Shown: positions 36,901 through 48,120, numbered from the stretch's first letter. The stretch is 64,000 bases of DNA from Papilionanthe hookeriana x Papilionanthe teres (GCA_022702705.1 CM040424.1:138061665-138125664), one strand, 5' to 3'. The notes: generated by a model not told the origin, from the sequence alone. Made by a program: numbers and translations.

Positions 36901-38030
36901 AAAGATTTGGGGCCAATTGGAGTTGAATTGGATGGGTTTGAGCTAGGTTTAGGTCAAGGGCCAAAATTGGGCCTTAGGCTTCAAATTGAAATTGGGCCCA
37001 AATGTCAATAAAATTGGACTTGGATTTTGTCTAAATTGATATTGGGGATGTTGATTTGAAGTTTAGAATTGAATTGGACAAAAATTGAGGTCAATTGGGG
37101 TGGTTTGGTTTGACATTGGGTTCACTTGGGTTTAAAATGAGCCAAATTGGGGGTTTTGAAAAAAGTGGGATAAATTGGAAATATTAGCCCATGGTGTAGT
37201 TGAACAAAATTAAATTAGGAATATTTAGAATTTTTTGGAATTTTTTGGGAATTTTCTGAATTTTTGGATTTTTGGGCTACGAAGGGCATTTTGGGTATTT
37301 GGAGGGTATTGGGGGGTACTTTTGGAATTTTTGGTATTTCTTGGCTATGGATGATCAATTTGAGTGGGGGGAAATGTTTAGGATTGATTTTGAGGAATTT
37401 TGGGTAATTTAGGTGATTTTGTAAATTTTGGGTAATTTCAAGGGCTTTGGTAGGTTTTGTAGGTGTAGGGCCCCGGGGGTCAAAAATTGAAATTTTGGAA
37501 AAATGAAGATTGATCAAATTTGAGCAAAATGGAATCACTTTGGTTGAGCCATGAAGCCATGTTAAGCCCATATGAGCCATGAGAGGACTCATTTGAGGCA
37601 TTCACTATGTTGTTCCTAACCCTCTTAGCCAGGGGCTTAGGTGTTAAGGACCATCCATGTGAATTACCTACATGAGTCAGGAAGTCAAATTGGGTAAGAT
37701 TGTGGTTTTAGGACTTGGAATGTGTGTGATAGTGTAGTGTATGTGCAAGTTAACCCTCAGCAGACCAGGCCACCCAGGGTATTCCTAAGGCCAAGAAATC
37801 CTATGGGGAACTCATCCTTTAAACCTCCACATTTGATTTCAACCCTCTAGGTGATTAGGGGTCTACAATCAGGCTTGTGGGGTTTATAGGGAGTCAAGAG
37901 GTTTTTGAATTTCTAAAGGGGTGGGTTCCACTTCTAGTCCTCTAAGATTAGTCAAAGGAAAAGCCTATGGCTAGATCCTAAGTACTAAGGAGAGAGAAGA
38001 GAAAGGACCTCATCAAAAATGAGGTCAACA
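33906..38030 (-). repeat. Tat-type giant LTR, copy H (5' part)
   Basis: Minus-strand LTR beginning TGTTGACCTCATTTTTGATG at 38030 and collinear with G from 33530 down to about 29400. The 3' 3.3 kb is missing, so it stops before the LTR terminus. TATA equivalent GTTTAAATAGG at 35651-35661. Its outer end is followed by ATCTC, the proposed target duplication. Confidence 0.8.
35651..35661 (-). promoter_or_regulatory. TATA box of LTR H
   Basis: Minus-strand CCTATTTAAAC following CCAGCCATG, the same arrangement as in LTR G and in LTR E (CATGGCTATAAATA). Confidence 0.45.
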
Positions 38031-38035
38031 ATCTC

Positions 38036-39679
38036 ATCTCCCTTTACTATTTTTAGTAAATTTGACTTTAGGATGCCCATGAAAGGTTCCATGAGTCATG
38101 CCATGATGAATATGATGCCATGGAAATGTTTCATGCCAATGGAATTTTAAATTTTAGGAATTTTAAATGAAAAATGACAACATGCCTAATTTGTTTAAAG
38201 AGCCATGTATGCATGATTAAATTTGGTATGATGACATGGGAATAGGGTGTGAATTCCATGGAATGACAATAGAAAGTTTAATTGTCATGTGGGCTCAAAT
38301 TTGGGCTTTTTAAATTTGATTTTATGGGCTTTTGAAAATGCATAAGGGGGTGGGCCTTTTAGCATGCATGTGATGATTTTGATTTTTGAAATTGATTATG
38401 GGACAATCAAATTAGATTTAAATTGGTTGAAATTGGATCTACACATGTTGAAATTTGATTTGGAATTGTTTTGTGGCATTGGATTGGTCATGAAGTTAAA
38501 TTTGGGGAATTTGGGCTTTTAGGTCAAAATTGGGGGTTTTGGTTTACATTGGGTTTGGGTTTAGGATGTAGCCCAATTGATGTTTCAAATTGGTCAAGAA
38601 GAATGTTAGTAAAAGATTAGAATCCAAAATTGAGGAAACTGGGTTAGTTAAGGGGTTCAATTGGATGAATTTTGGGTATTTGGTCAAATTAGGGATTTTT
38701 GGTCAAAATTAAAATTAAGGTTTAAGGTTGGTCCAATTGGACATCAAATTGGTATAGATTGGAAATATACATTTTTTATTTGAGTTTAGAAATAAAATTG
38801 GAGAATTTTGGGATCAATTTGGTGTAAATTGGACATGATTTAAGAATTTGGCAATTTAGGGGTAAAATTGGGATTGTGGTCAAAATTGGTCAATTTTGTC
38901 AAATTTGGAAAATTTTAGGCAACTGGATGATATGGGGAAGTTTCAAATGATTTTTAGGATTTAATTGGATGGAATTTCGGATTTTTTCAATTTTGGGTAT
39001 TTTGGGGGTATTTTGGGGGTATTTTGGTAATTTGGTCAATTTTTGTAGATTTGGGTGCAATTGGGTCAATTTTTGGTTCAAACTGATTTGGGTGAGGTTT
39101 ATTTTGGAATAAATTTGGAGTTTTTGTAAATTTTGGGAATTTTGGTTTGAAAGTTAGGATTTAGAATGGAATTAGGGTTTAGGGGCATGTGCTCATGGGT
39201 CTTATCTATATCTAGCCACTTTGGGAGCAAGCCTAGCAAAATGGTAACCACTTTATGAACCTTTACATCTTGATCCTATCCATCTTAATCAAAGATTAGA
39301 GGCTTGGGACTATCCATATGAGTTTCTTAAAGGGTATAGGGGAAAATAATTGGTTTAGGGTTCTGGAACAAGTGGCGGATTCAATGGTTCAAGGAGTGTG
39401 TGTGAAAAACAAAGTCTTAGTCATCCAGGGCTGCCCTAAGTCCCAATCACTCCTATATGAACTCATTTTTTTTGAACTTCCACATGTTGGTCTTAACCTT
39501 CCAAGTGGTTTAGAGGTTTGTGACTCTTCATGTAAGGTTTCAAAATGATATAAGAAGTGGTTCAGATTTCTAAATGGTGGGTTCCATTTCTAGTCCTCTA
39601 GGAAAGTCAAGAGGAAGTCCTATGGCTAGATCCTAAGCACTAAGAGGAAGATTAGACCTCACCAAAAATGAGGTTAAAA
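38036..39679 (-). repeat. Tat-type LTR, copy I (5' part): 3' LTR of the AlkB-bearing element
   Basis: Diverged minus-strand LTR start, GAGGTTAAAA at 39670-39679 where younger copies have GAGGTCAACA. Landmarks of the U3 side follow: TATGGCTAGATCCTAAGCAC near 39621, TCCATTTCTAGTCCTCTA near 39583, and the 'ATTTTGGGGGTATTTTGGGGGTATTTTGG' zone near 38996-39025. It adjoins the polypurine tract and 3' UTR of the AlkB-bearing element, so it is that element's 3' LTR. It breaks off near 38036-38150, and its missing part is probably copy C (up to 11939). Its low identity to G and H suggests it is older. Confidence 0.65.
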
Positions 39680-40139
39680 AATTGACCCTCAATATGTGCG
39701 GTGTGCTAACTAAGTGCACCACGCGTATTGGTGTTGACCTACGAGATCAACAAAACCAATACAATCCTCCAAACTAACACACTTAAGACAAAACACAAAA
39801 ATTTAGTGAGAAAGCATCCACTGGGGATAAAGTTTCTACGCTGAAGATTTCAAAACTCTCACTAGGGATGAAGAGGTGAGTTGCAAGTTGTCATATTTAT
39901 TGATTGGGTTTTAGAATTATTTCATTTTCTTTTGGTTTCAAACTCTGATTTTGATTTTGATCATGAATTCAAATTTTGAATTGATTGGAATTTTGATTTT
40001 GCTTGAAGTTGGATTTGAGATTAAGAATGAAATGAAATTTTGAAATTAATTCGAATGCTTGGTTTGAAATTAATTAGAGTTTCAAATTTGTAGGAAGTTT
40101 TGAATTTGATAAATGCAGAGATTAGATTGATAAGAAGTG
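39680..40139 (-). other. Polypurine tract and 3' UTR of the AlkB-bearing element
   Basis: On the minus strand ATTGAGGGTCAATT precedes the LTR start, a decayed version of ATTGGGGGTCCATT at 33531. The rest is noncoding and matches the scrap at 33550-33750. It leads into the tandem array on the right. Confidence 0.6.
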
Positions 40140-40450
40140 AGGGCTGGAATTTAGGTACCAGCTTCAAAGTGAGGATCGGCAGTTGACGACTGACCTTGAG
40201 ACACCGAGAAGAACAGAATTGGCGGTTGAAAACCGACCTCAAGAATTTCAAAAGAATGAGAAACGGCAGTTCATGATTGATCTTGAGACTCCAAGAAGAT
40301 GAGGATCGGTAGTCGATGACTGACTTCAAGATTTCAAGATAATGATAACCAGTAGTTAACGAACGATCTCGAGAATTTCAAGAGAATGAGAATCAGCAGT
40401 TGACGACAAATCTCGAGACTCTGAGAATATGAGGATCGACAATTAACGAC
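40140..40450. repeat. ~44-bp dimeric tandem array, left part
   Basis: About seven monomers built on GATCGGCAGTTGACGAC followed by CGATCTCGAGACTCCGAGAA or TCAAGAATTTCAAGAGAA. This is the left part of the array that continues at 47020; the Athila element at 40451-47019 splits it. Its last five bases, ACGAC, are the insertion duplication. Confidence 0.85.
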
Positions 40451-42143
40451 TGATCCCGAAAATATTTATGCTTATGATTTAGATAGGAAATTTATGATTT
40501 ATAATATGGGATACTAAGCAAGTATACATATCGTTTATCAAGTAATATATAACTTTCTGATTAAGCCTCGAGATATTGAACCCACAGGGGAATGTGTAAA
40601 ACTTTAAAAGAAATAAGAAAAATAAATTTTTACTTTTTTAATTGATTTTTGTAAATACGTTTCAAGGTTTTAATTTTTAAAAGTTATTCTTGATATTTTA
40701 ATAAAAATTTAAGCAGGAAATAAAATTTTCAATACTCTAAACACTATATAAAAGTTATAAGAATAAAAATATTTTTTCCTTCTTCAATGAATCAGTAATA
40801 ATTATGGATATTTATCTTGTGGAAGTATTTAAATGTATTGTGCCAAATAGGAGAAATTATATTCTTTACATTTACTTGGTTCTATAAAGAAAATAGGTTA
40901 ATTTGAAATTTTTAAATTTTGTAGATCTGTTACGCAGGGAAGATACCAGCTCTCACTCTAGCGTTCCCTCGATTCCCTCCACCTGAGGGCTAACATCTCA
41001 TAACAAAAATTAAAATAACAAACAAAATTAGGGGACTTTAGCCTGTCACTCTAAAGTTCTCTAATTTTACTCCCCAATAAAGCATATCTCCCTATATATT
41101 CATATTCAATTATATGGACCACAATTCTCATCCATATAATTGCATGTGATTCTTTCTAATTATTGTTTGAGAAAATACCGCATCAGATTTTACATAATCT
41201 CACAACAGATTTTAACATCTTAATTGGCCAAATCAAGAAGTAAATTAAGTTCAAGGAATTGAATCAAAACAATTTATTCCAGCATTAAACATTTATACTT
41301 TCCACAACGTACTTCCATAATTTAATTACTTCATCATCTAAGAAAGAAAAATAAAAAGTAAACTACTCAGGTTTCATGAAGAAACACAAACAAAACTTGA
41401 TATGAAAGCATAAACCATAATGAAAACACAACAATCATACTTAAAAATAAAATGTAAAAACAAAAATAAACACTTATCTGAAAATCCTCTCCACCAAACT
41501 CTGGAAGTTCCTTTAGAATTTTGCTTTCCACTATAGAACTCTACAAAGGTTGGCACCCAACTCTGATGACTCTAATAAGAACTTTAAACTTCAATAAAAA
41601 AAAACTTGATATAAGGATAAAAGAAAATTGGTGAGAAGAAGGCTTCACACCAACCCTTTTTCCTTTCTTACTCTTTACTCTCAACTATTGAGAAGAAGAA
41701 CTCTAAAACACACTAACAACTACCACTCTCTTCAACACACACTTCACACACTAATAACTACCACCCACAAATTATGAGGCTTCATTTTTATAATTTTCCA
41801 AAAGGTGCCTTGGTGTCTCTTCAAATCATGTCCAGATTCAATGTATCCACCAAAAGATGCATTCTTTCCATCATATTTGCCACCCAAAGGAAGTTAAGGA
41901 AGTCACCACCAAAAGTTGCTTCAAACACCCCTTGAAAATAGCACCAACTTTGATTTAAATTTTATTTTTAACTATGGCGCTTAATCGCCAGCACTTTAGC
42001 GCTTAGGTGCCAGAGGCCAAATTCCTCAAACTTCATAATTTTGCTCCAAATTTGAGCCATTTTTGCTCCTTTCATCAAAATTAATTATTTTCATCATACC
42101 TGCAAGAAAAACACAAAATACCTTCCATTAAAATGCAATATCA
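40451..42143 (-). repeat. Athila LTR (3' LTR of the nested element)
   Basis: Same family as 45421-47019 and 60437-62162. Shared blocks: GATACTAAGCAAGTATACAT near 40509, AGATACCAGCTCTCACTCTA near 40941, CACCTGAGGGCTAACATCTC near 40981, AGGTTGGCACCCAACTCTGA near 41547 and GCGCTTAGGTGCCAGAGG near 42000. Its inner end (the last ~55 bp with TGATGCACC) is deleted where RNase H codons begin at about 42144. Confidence 0.85.
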
Positions 42144-42818
42144 TAAAAAATGGGTTAAAGATTTTTTCAGCAATCTGATTATCAGCACCCTTCCTATCTA
42201 CTATCTTAAAATCAAATTCTTGCAAAAGAAGAATCCATCTAATCAATCTCAGTTTCACATCTTTTTTCTTTATTAAATATTTGATAGCAAAATGATCAGT
42301 ATGCACAACACATTAGGTCCAATTAAATATGATCCAAATTTATCAAAAGCAAATACTATAGTTAATAACTCTTTCTCAGTAGTGGTTAGTTAATTTGAGC
42401 TTCATTAAGAGTTTTACTAGCATAGTAAATTACTTTGAAAATTTTATCATATTTCTGACCAAAAACATTACCAATAGCATTCACAAGCATCACACATTAA
42501 TTCAAAAGGTTTTTCCCAATTTGATGAAATTATAATAGGTGCAATGATTAATTTTTCTTTTAATGTTTCAAAAGCTTTGAGGCATTCATCATCAAAATAA
42601 AAAATTACATCCTTTTCCAATAAACGACATAAGGGTTTTAAAATTTTTGAAAAGTCTTTAATGTAACGCCTATAGAATCCAGCATGTCCCAGAAAACTTC
42701 TAATTCCTTTTACATTCGTTGGACAAGGTAAATTAGAGATAACTTGAATTTTTACAGGATCTACCTCTAAACCTTTTTCTAATATTCTATGTCCTAATAC
42801 AATTCCTCTTGCTATCAT
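42144..42818 (-). pseudogene. Athila RT thumb and RNase H (truncated)
   Basis: Continues the RT: GIVLGHRILEKGLEVDPVKI, NVKGIRSFLGHAGFYRRYIKDFS and the RNase H start EKPFELMCDACE (first Asp). After a gap with stops comes MHTDHFAIKYLIKKKDVK, LRLIRWILLLQEFDFKI and DRKGADNQIAE, where the usual D-x-L-SR follows. The sequence stops there and runs into the LTR, so the integrase is wholly absent. At least two stops and one frameshift are present. Confidence 0.85.
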
Positions 42819-43760
42819 GAATCAGCATTTTTCCCAATTACGGACCAAATTAGTTTCTTCATAGCATTTTAGAAATTTAGATAAATGTTCTAAACAAGAT
42901 CCAAATGAACTTCCAAACATTGAAAAGTCATCCATAAAAACTTCAATCCCTTTTTCAATTAAATCACAGAAAATAGCCGTCACACATATCTGAAATGTAG
43001 CAGGGGCATTACATAAAACAAAAATGTATTCTTCTAAAAGGAAACATACCATAAGGACTAGTAAACGTTGTTTTTTCTTGATCCTAAGGAGCAATTTGAA
43101 TATGGTGGTACCCAGTATATCCATATAGAAAAAAAAGTATTTATGCCCAACTAGTCTATCCAACATCTGATCTAGAAATGGGAGTGGAAAATGATCTTTC
43201 CTTGTAGCAAGATTTAACTTTCTATAATCAATGCATATTCACCACCCTGTAACTTGTCTTGTTGGTATAATCTCATTCTTCTCATTAACAAACACTGTTA
43301 CTCCTCCTTTCTTAGGAACACAGTGAATAGTACTAACCCATGCACTATCTAAAATAGGGTAGATAATCCCAACATCCAACCACTTTAAAATTTCTTCTTA
43401 ACAACATCTTTCATAATAGGATTTAATCTCCTTTGAGGTTCAGCCTTAGGTTTATAATTATCTTCCATAAGGATTCTATGCATACAAATTATAGGACTAA
43501 TTCCTTTAATATCAACTATTTTCCATCCAAAGTATTTCTTGTACTTCTTTAAAACTTTAAACAAACTCTCTTCTTTTGCTTTAGCTAACTGAGAGGAGAT
43601 TATCACTGGAAAATTTGATGACTGACCTAAAAAAATATGTTTCAAATGATCAGAAAGCATCTTTAACTCAAGTTCAGGAGGTTTTTCAATTGATGGACTA
43701 AGAGATTCATCTTTTTCAGTCATGTCCAACAGTTCAAAATTTTGATGAACATAATTTAGA
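42819..43760 (-). pseudogene. Athila reverse transcriptase
   Basis: Reverse transcriptase of the nested element, with Athila hallmarks: PPELELKMLSDHLKHIFLG, FPVIISSQLAKAKEE, DIKGISPIICMHRILMEDN, RRLNPIMKDVVKK (43385-43729), then in another frame a decayed VPKKGG-type segment and DYRKLNLATRKDHFPLPF (near 43200), and NAPATFQ ... FMDDFSMFGSSF (43166-42822). The catalytic FMDD box is intact, but frameshifts and stops break the chain near 43384 and 43166. Codons are AT-rich like the surrounding DNA. Confidence 0.88.
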
Positions 43761-43810
43761 TCTTCCTCATGAAAATCTTCAAACTGTTGTATCTCCTCTT
43801 CTTACTCATG

Positions 43811-44345
43811 TTATAATTCTTCTCTTTCAGATGTCTCTTCATAAGTTGATTTGAAATGACATTCACCCAAATACTTGATAACATCCATCATATAACATTC
43901 ATCATCTTTACCTCTTAGAGGATATTTCATGGATTTTGTAATGTTGAATGTAATAGTCTGATCATTAACTCTCATTATTAATTCTCTTTTTTGCACATCT
44001 ATCATTGCTCTGCCTGTGGTTAGGAAAGGTCTTCGTAAAATTATGGGTATCTTTTTATCTTCCTCCATATCCAGCACACTGTAACAACAGGAAAGATAAA
44101 CTGATCCACTTTTACCAAAACATCTTCTATAACTACTTTTGGATATGTAATCGAACGATCTACTAATTACAGAGTTACAGTAGTTGGAGTTATTTCTCCT
44201 AATCCCAGTCTTCTAAATATTGATAGAGGTATAAGGTTAATGCATGCACCCAAATCACATAAAGCTTTTTCATAAAATCTGTCTCTGATTGCACAGGAAA
44301 TTATGAAACTATCAAGATCTTTAAGCTTTTCAGGAAGCTTCTTCT
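43811..44345 (-). pseudogene. Athila aspartic protease
   Basis: Reads FLEKLKDLDSFIISC, ALCDLGACINLIPLSIFRRL (the DLGA active site, near 44260), GLGEITPTTVTL and DRSITYPKVVIEDVLVKVDQF, then a break, and LDMEEDKKIPIILRRPFLTT, GRAMIDVQKRELIMRV in the open 88-codon stretch 44077-43811. This order (DLGAS, GxGE, LDMEED, IDVQKGEL) is characteristic of Athila pol. One stop in place of Gln (TL*LVDRS) and one frameshift are visible. Confidence 0.85.
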
Positions 44346-44469
44346 AAATTATTGCACTGCACTCCTCACTAAGTGCAACTATCTTGTTATCTTCAAACTT
44401 CCTTTTTTGTTGAGAATATCCTTCATAAATTTCACATAGCTTGGCATCAGTTCTAAGGCTTCAGCAAAT

Positions 44470-45420
44470 GGAATGTTGATTGTTAGCTTCTTAAATATCT
44501 CCAAAAATTTTGAAAATTGCTTGTCCAATTTTTGCTCATGAAGTCTTTGAGAAAATTGAGGTGGTGGTTTTTCAAATCTTTTTTAAGTGGAGAAATAGGT
44601 CTTTCCAAACCTTTCATAGCGTCCTCTTTTGGTTCTTAAATCACTTCTTTCTCTACTTCAATTTCTTTTTGAACTCTGCCTTCCAACTCTCTTCCACTTC
44701 TCAGTTGAACTGCTTTTACATACTCTTTATTCTTATCTCTTGGATTTACTTCAGTATTAATTGGAAGCATACCTTGGGATCTATTACTTAATGTATTGGG
44801 AATTTGTCCCAATTGATTTTCAATATTTCATATTGTAGCTCCTTGACTTTTCAATTGATTTTCTATTTGTAACACCACTTCTTCAATATATAACTTCTTC
44901 TCCTTAAATTGTGAAGCATTGTTAAAACCTAGAGGATAGGTTGGTCTATAATTAGTATTCCCTTGGTTGTTTCAGTTCGCCAATGGGTTTACTTGGTTGT
45001 TCCCCCATTGTTGATTAATACCACCATGATTATTGGTATTATAGTTAAAGTTTGGATGATTATTCCAACCTGGGTTATAATATTTAGGATAAGGGTTATT
45101 AGACTTACTTATAGTATTTAAACTTTCTGGTGAAGTATGAGAGTTAACCATTTAACTTAAAGAATTTTCTTCAATCATGGCAATTGGCTGAGAGAAATTC
45201 ATCCAAAATTGGTCTATCTTCCTTGAAATTGCAGTAACTTGATTTGCTAACATTGCAAAAGCATCATTTTCATGAATATTGGCTACATTTTTAGGATTTA
45301 ACCTTTCAGAAGGCCATTAAAAATTATTAGTAGCCTTTTCTTCTATCAAAGCATAAGCATCTGTAAACTGTTTAGACATCAGTGATCCTCCTGCAGCAGC
45401 ATCGATAATAGATCTAAGAG
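44470..45420 (-). pseudogene. Athila gag, C-terminal half
   Basis: Starts abruptly at about 45414 with IIDAAAGGSLMSKQF and TDAYALIEEKATNNFQWPSE, the conserved end of the Athila capsid region. There follow NPYPKYYNPGWNNHPNFNY (Asn-rich linker), GNTNYRPTYPLGFNN, a coiled-coil-like stretch (IENQLKSQGATI, NIENQLGQIPN), the polymerase-side motif LPINTEVNPRDKNKEYVKAV, and QLRSGRELE. Several stops are present. The N-terminal half and leader are deleted. Confidence 0.82.
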
Positions 45421-47019
45421 TGCCAAATAGGAGCAATTATATTTAATAATAGATCTAGGAGCAATTTAATTGATTTTTGTAAATATGTATTAAAGTTTAA
45501 ATTTTGAAAACTTGTTTTTGATATTCTTACAAAAAGTTAAGCTGGAAATAAAATTATAAATACTCTAAACACGATATAAAAGTTATAAGAATCAAATATC
45601 TTTTTCCTTCTTCAATGAATCAGTAATAATTATGGATATTTATATTCTGGAAGTATTTAAATGTATTGTGCCAAATAGGAGCAATTATATTCTTTACCCT
45701 TACTTGGTTCTATAAAGAAAATTGTTTAATTTGAAATTTTGAAATTTTGTAGATGGGTTAGGGAGAGAAGATACCAGCTCTCACTCTAGAGTTCCCTTGA
45801 TTCTCTCCACCTGAGGGCTAACATCTCATAACAAAAATTAAAATAGCAAACCAAATTTGGGGGCTTTAGCCTGTCACTCTAAAGTCCTCTAATTCTACTC
45901 CCCAAAAAAGTATATCTCCCTATATATTTGCATTCAATCATATGCACTATAATTCTCACCCATATAATTGCATGTGATTCTTTCCAATTGTTGTTTGAGA
46001 CAATACTGCATTGGATCTTATATATTCTCACAACAGATTTTAACATCTTAATTGGCTAAATGAAGAAGTAAATTAAGTTCAAGGAATTGAATCATATAAT
46101 TTATTCCACAATTAAAACTTATACTTTCCATAACATACTTCCATAATTTAATTACTTCATCTAAGAACAAAAAAGCTAAAGTAAACTACTCAGATTTCAT
46201 AAAGAAAACACAATCAAGACTTGATATGAGAGCATAAACCATAATTAAAACACAACAATCTTACTTAAAAACAAAATATAAAAATAAAGATAAATCATTA
46301 TCTGAAAATCCTCTCCACCAGACTTTGGAAGTTCCATTTGAATTTTCCTTTCCACAATACAACTCTACAGAGGTTGGCACCCAACTCTGATGACTCTAAC
46401 AAGAACTTTAAACATCAATAAAAAAACTAGATATAAGAATAAAATAAAATTTGTGAGAAGAAGGCTTCACACCAACCTTTTTTTCTTTCTTACTCTCTAC
46501 TCTTTACTATAGAAAAGATGAACTCTAAAACACACTAACAACTACCACTCTCTTCAACACAAACTTCATACACTAATAACCACCACCCACAAATTATGAG
46601 GCTTCATTTTTATAATTTTCCAAAAGATTCCTTGGTGTCTCTTCAAATCATGTCCAGATTCAATGTATCCACTAAATGATGCATCTCTTCAATCATATTT
46701 GCCGCCCAAAGGAAGTTAAGGAAGTCTCCACCAAAATTTGCTTTAAAAATCCCTTGAAAATGGCGCCAAATTTGATTTAAATTCAATTTTTAAAGTGGCG
46801 CTTAAGCGGTGGCACTTTGGCGCTTAGGCGCCAGAGGCAAAATTTCTCAAACTTCATAATTTTGCTCCAAATTTGATCCTTTTTTGCTCCTTTCATCATA
46901 ATTAATTATTTTCATGATACCTGCAAGAAAAACATAAAATATCTTTCATTAAAGTGAAAAATCATCAAAAATACTTATAAAAATGTGCATAAAAAACATT
47001 ATATATTTTAGGTGCATCA
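45421..47019 (-). repeat. Athila LTR (5' LTR of the nested element)
   Basis: Minus-strand LTR starting TGATGCACC at 47019. It lacks about 190 bp at its inner end (equivalent to 40451-40640). At the inner junction a 25-bp piece (TGCCAAATAGGAGCAATTAT at 45421) repeats LTR sequence that properly lies at about 45668, a sign of a patched break. GGCGCTTAAGCGG and GGCGCTTAGGCGCC lie at 46797-46835. Confidence 0.85.
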
Positions 47020-48120
47020 ACGACTGCCCTCAAGATTTCAAGATAATGAGAATCGACAGTTGACGACCGATCTCGAGAATTTCAAGAGAATGAGAATCAA
47101 CAGTTGACAACCGATCTCAAGACTCCTAGAAGATGAGGATCAATAGTTGACGACCTACCTTGAGAATTTCAAGGGAATGAGAATAGGCAGTTAACAACCA
47201 ATCTCGACACTCCAAGAAGATGAGGATCAGCAGTTAACGATCGACCTTGAGAATTTTAAGAGAATGAGAATCAACAGTTGATAACCAATCTCGAGACTCT
47301 GAGATGATGAGGACTGATAATTAACAACCGACCTTAGTAATTTCAAGACAATGAGGTAGTTGACACTGATCTCGAGACTCCAAGAAGATGCAGATCAATA
47401 GTTGATGACCGACATCAGGATTTCAAGAGAATGAGAATTGGCAGTTGACGACCGATCTCGAGAATTTTAAGAGAATGAGAATCGGCAGTTGACGACCGAT
47501 ATCGAGACTCCGAGAAGATAAGGATCGGTAGTTAACGACCAAACTTGAAAATTTCAAGAGAATGAGAATAGGCAATTAAGGATCGATCTCGAGACTCTGA
47601 GAAGATGAGGATCAACAGTTAAAGAGCAAACTCGATAATTTTAAGAGAATGTGAATCGACAATTGACGAATGATCTCGAGAATTTTAAGAAAATGAGAAT
47701 CGGCAGTTGACGACCGATCTCAAGACTCTGAGAAGATGAGGATTGGCAGTTAATGACTGACCTCAAGAATTTTAAGAGAATGAGAATCGATAGTTGTTGA
47801 CCGATCTCGAGACTCCGAGAAGATGAGTATTGATAGTTAACAACCAAACTCAAGAATTTCAAGAGAATGAAAATTTGCAGTTGACTACCGATCTCGAGAC
47901 TCCAAAAAGATGAGGACTAGAAGTTAACGACCGACCTCGAGAATTTCAAGAGAATGAGAATCGGCAGTTGACGACTGATCTCGAAACTCCAAGAAGATGA
48001 GATGGACAGTTGACAACCGACCTCGAGAATTTCAAGAGAATGAGAATAGATAATTTATGACCGACGTCGAGACTCCGAGAAGATGAGTATCAGCAGTTAA
48101 TGATTGAACTCTAGAATTTT
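47020..48120. repeat. ~44-bp dimeric tandem array, right part (3' UTR satellite)
   Basis: About 25 monomers of roughly 44 bp arranged as an 87-bp dimer: GAGAATCGGCAGTTGACGAC-CGATCTCGAGACTCCGAGAAGAT alternating with GAGGATCGGTAGTTAACGAC-CAACTTGAGAATTTCAAGAGAAT. It lies between the extra ORF and the polypurine tract of the AlkB-bearing element. Hypervariable tandem repeats are known at this position in Tat/Ogre/Retand elements and can seed satellites. Apparent ORFs (e.g. 47641-47862) are just repeat units read through. Confidence 0.88.

Larger units (their letters stand above)
20224..38030 (-). mobile_element. Composite minus-strand Tat retrotransposon (LTR-int-LTR-int-LTR) with 5-bp duplication
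   Basis: The outer left end is an LTR terminus (TGTCGGCATATTT, 20224) and the outer right end is an LTR start (GGTCAACA, 38030). The flanking five bases are identical: ATCTC at 20219-20223 and at 38031-38035. Between them, in element order from the right, lie LTR H (5' part), a short 3' UTR with polypurine tract, complete LTR G, gag to integrase, and the 3' end of an LTR (F). The shared middle LTR is what unequal recombination between LTRs of one insertion would give; later deletions shortened both internal regions and both outer LTRs. The target-site match supports a single unit, but chance (about 1 in 1000) cannot be excluded. Confidence 0.6.
40451..47019 (-). mobile_element. Athila-type element, internally deleted, with ACGAC target duplication
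   Basis: A nested minus-strand insertion. Outer ends are TGATCCCG (40451) and GGTGCATCA (47019), the LTR termini, and both flanks carry ACGAC (40446-40450 and 47020-47024). Inside are LTR (40451-42143), RNase H, RT, protease and the gag C-terminal half (42144-45420, minus), then LTR (45421-47019). The integrase and the post-pol region are missing on one side, and leader plus gag N-terminus on the other; each inner LTR end is also eroded. By eye the two LTRs differ at roughly one base in ten, pointing to an old insertion. Confidence 0.88.

Noticed and set aside
37215..37601. 128-codon minus-strand ORF rich in Pro, Lys, Ile and Asn
   Set aside because: Low-complexity reading of the T/G-rich U3 of LTR H; the same region of G and A is read in pieces (32642-32941) with no conserved protein pattern.
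47020..48120. CRISPR array
   Set aside because: Units are contiguous degenerate tandem repeats without unique spacers, in a plant retrotransposon.
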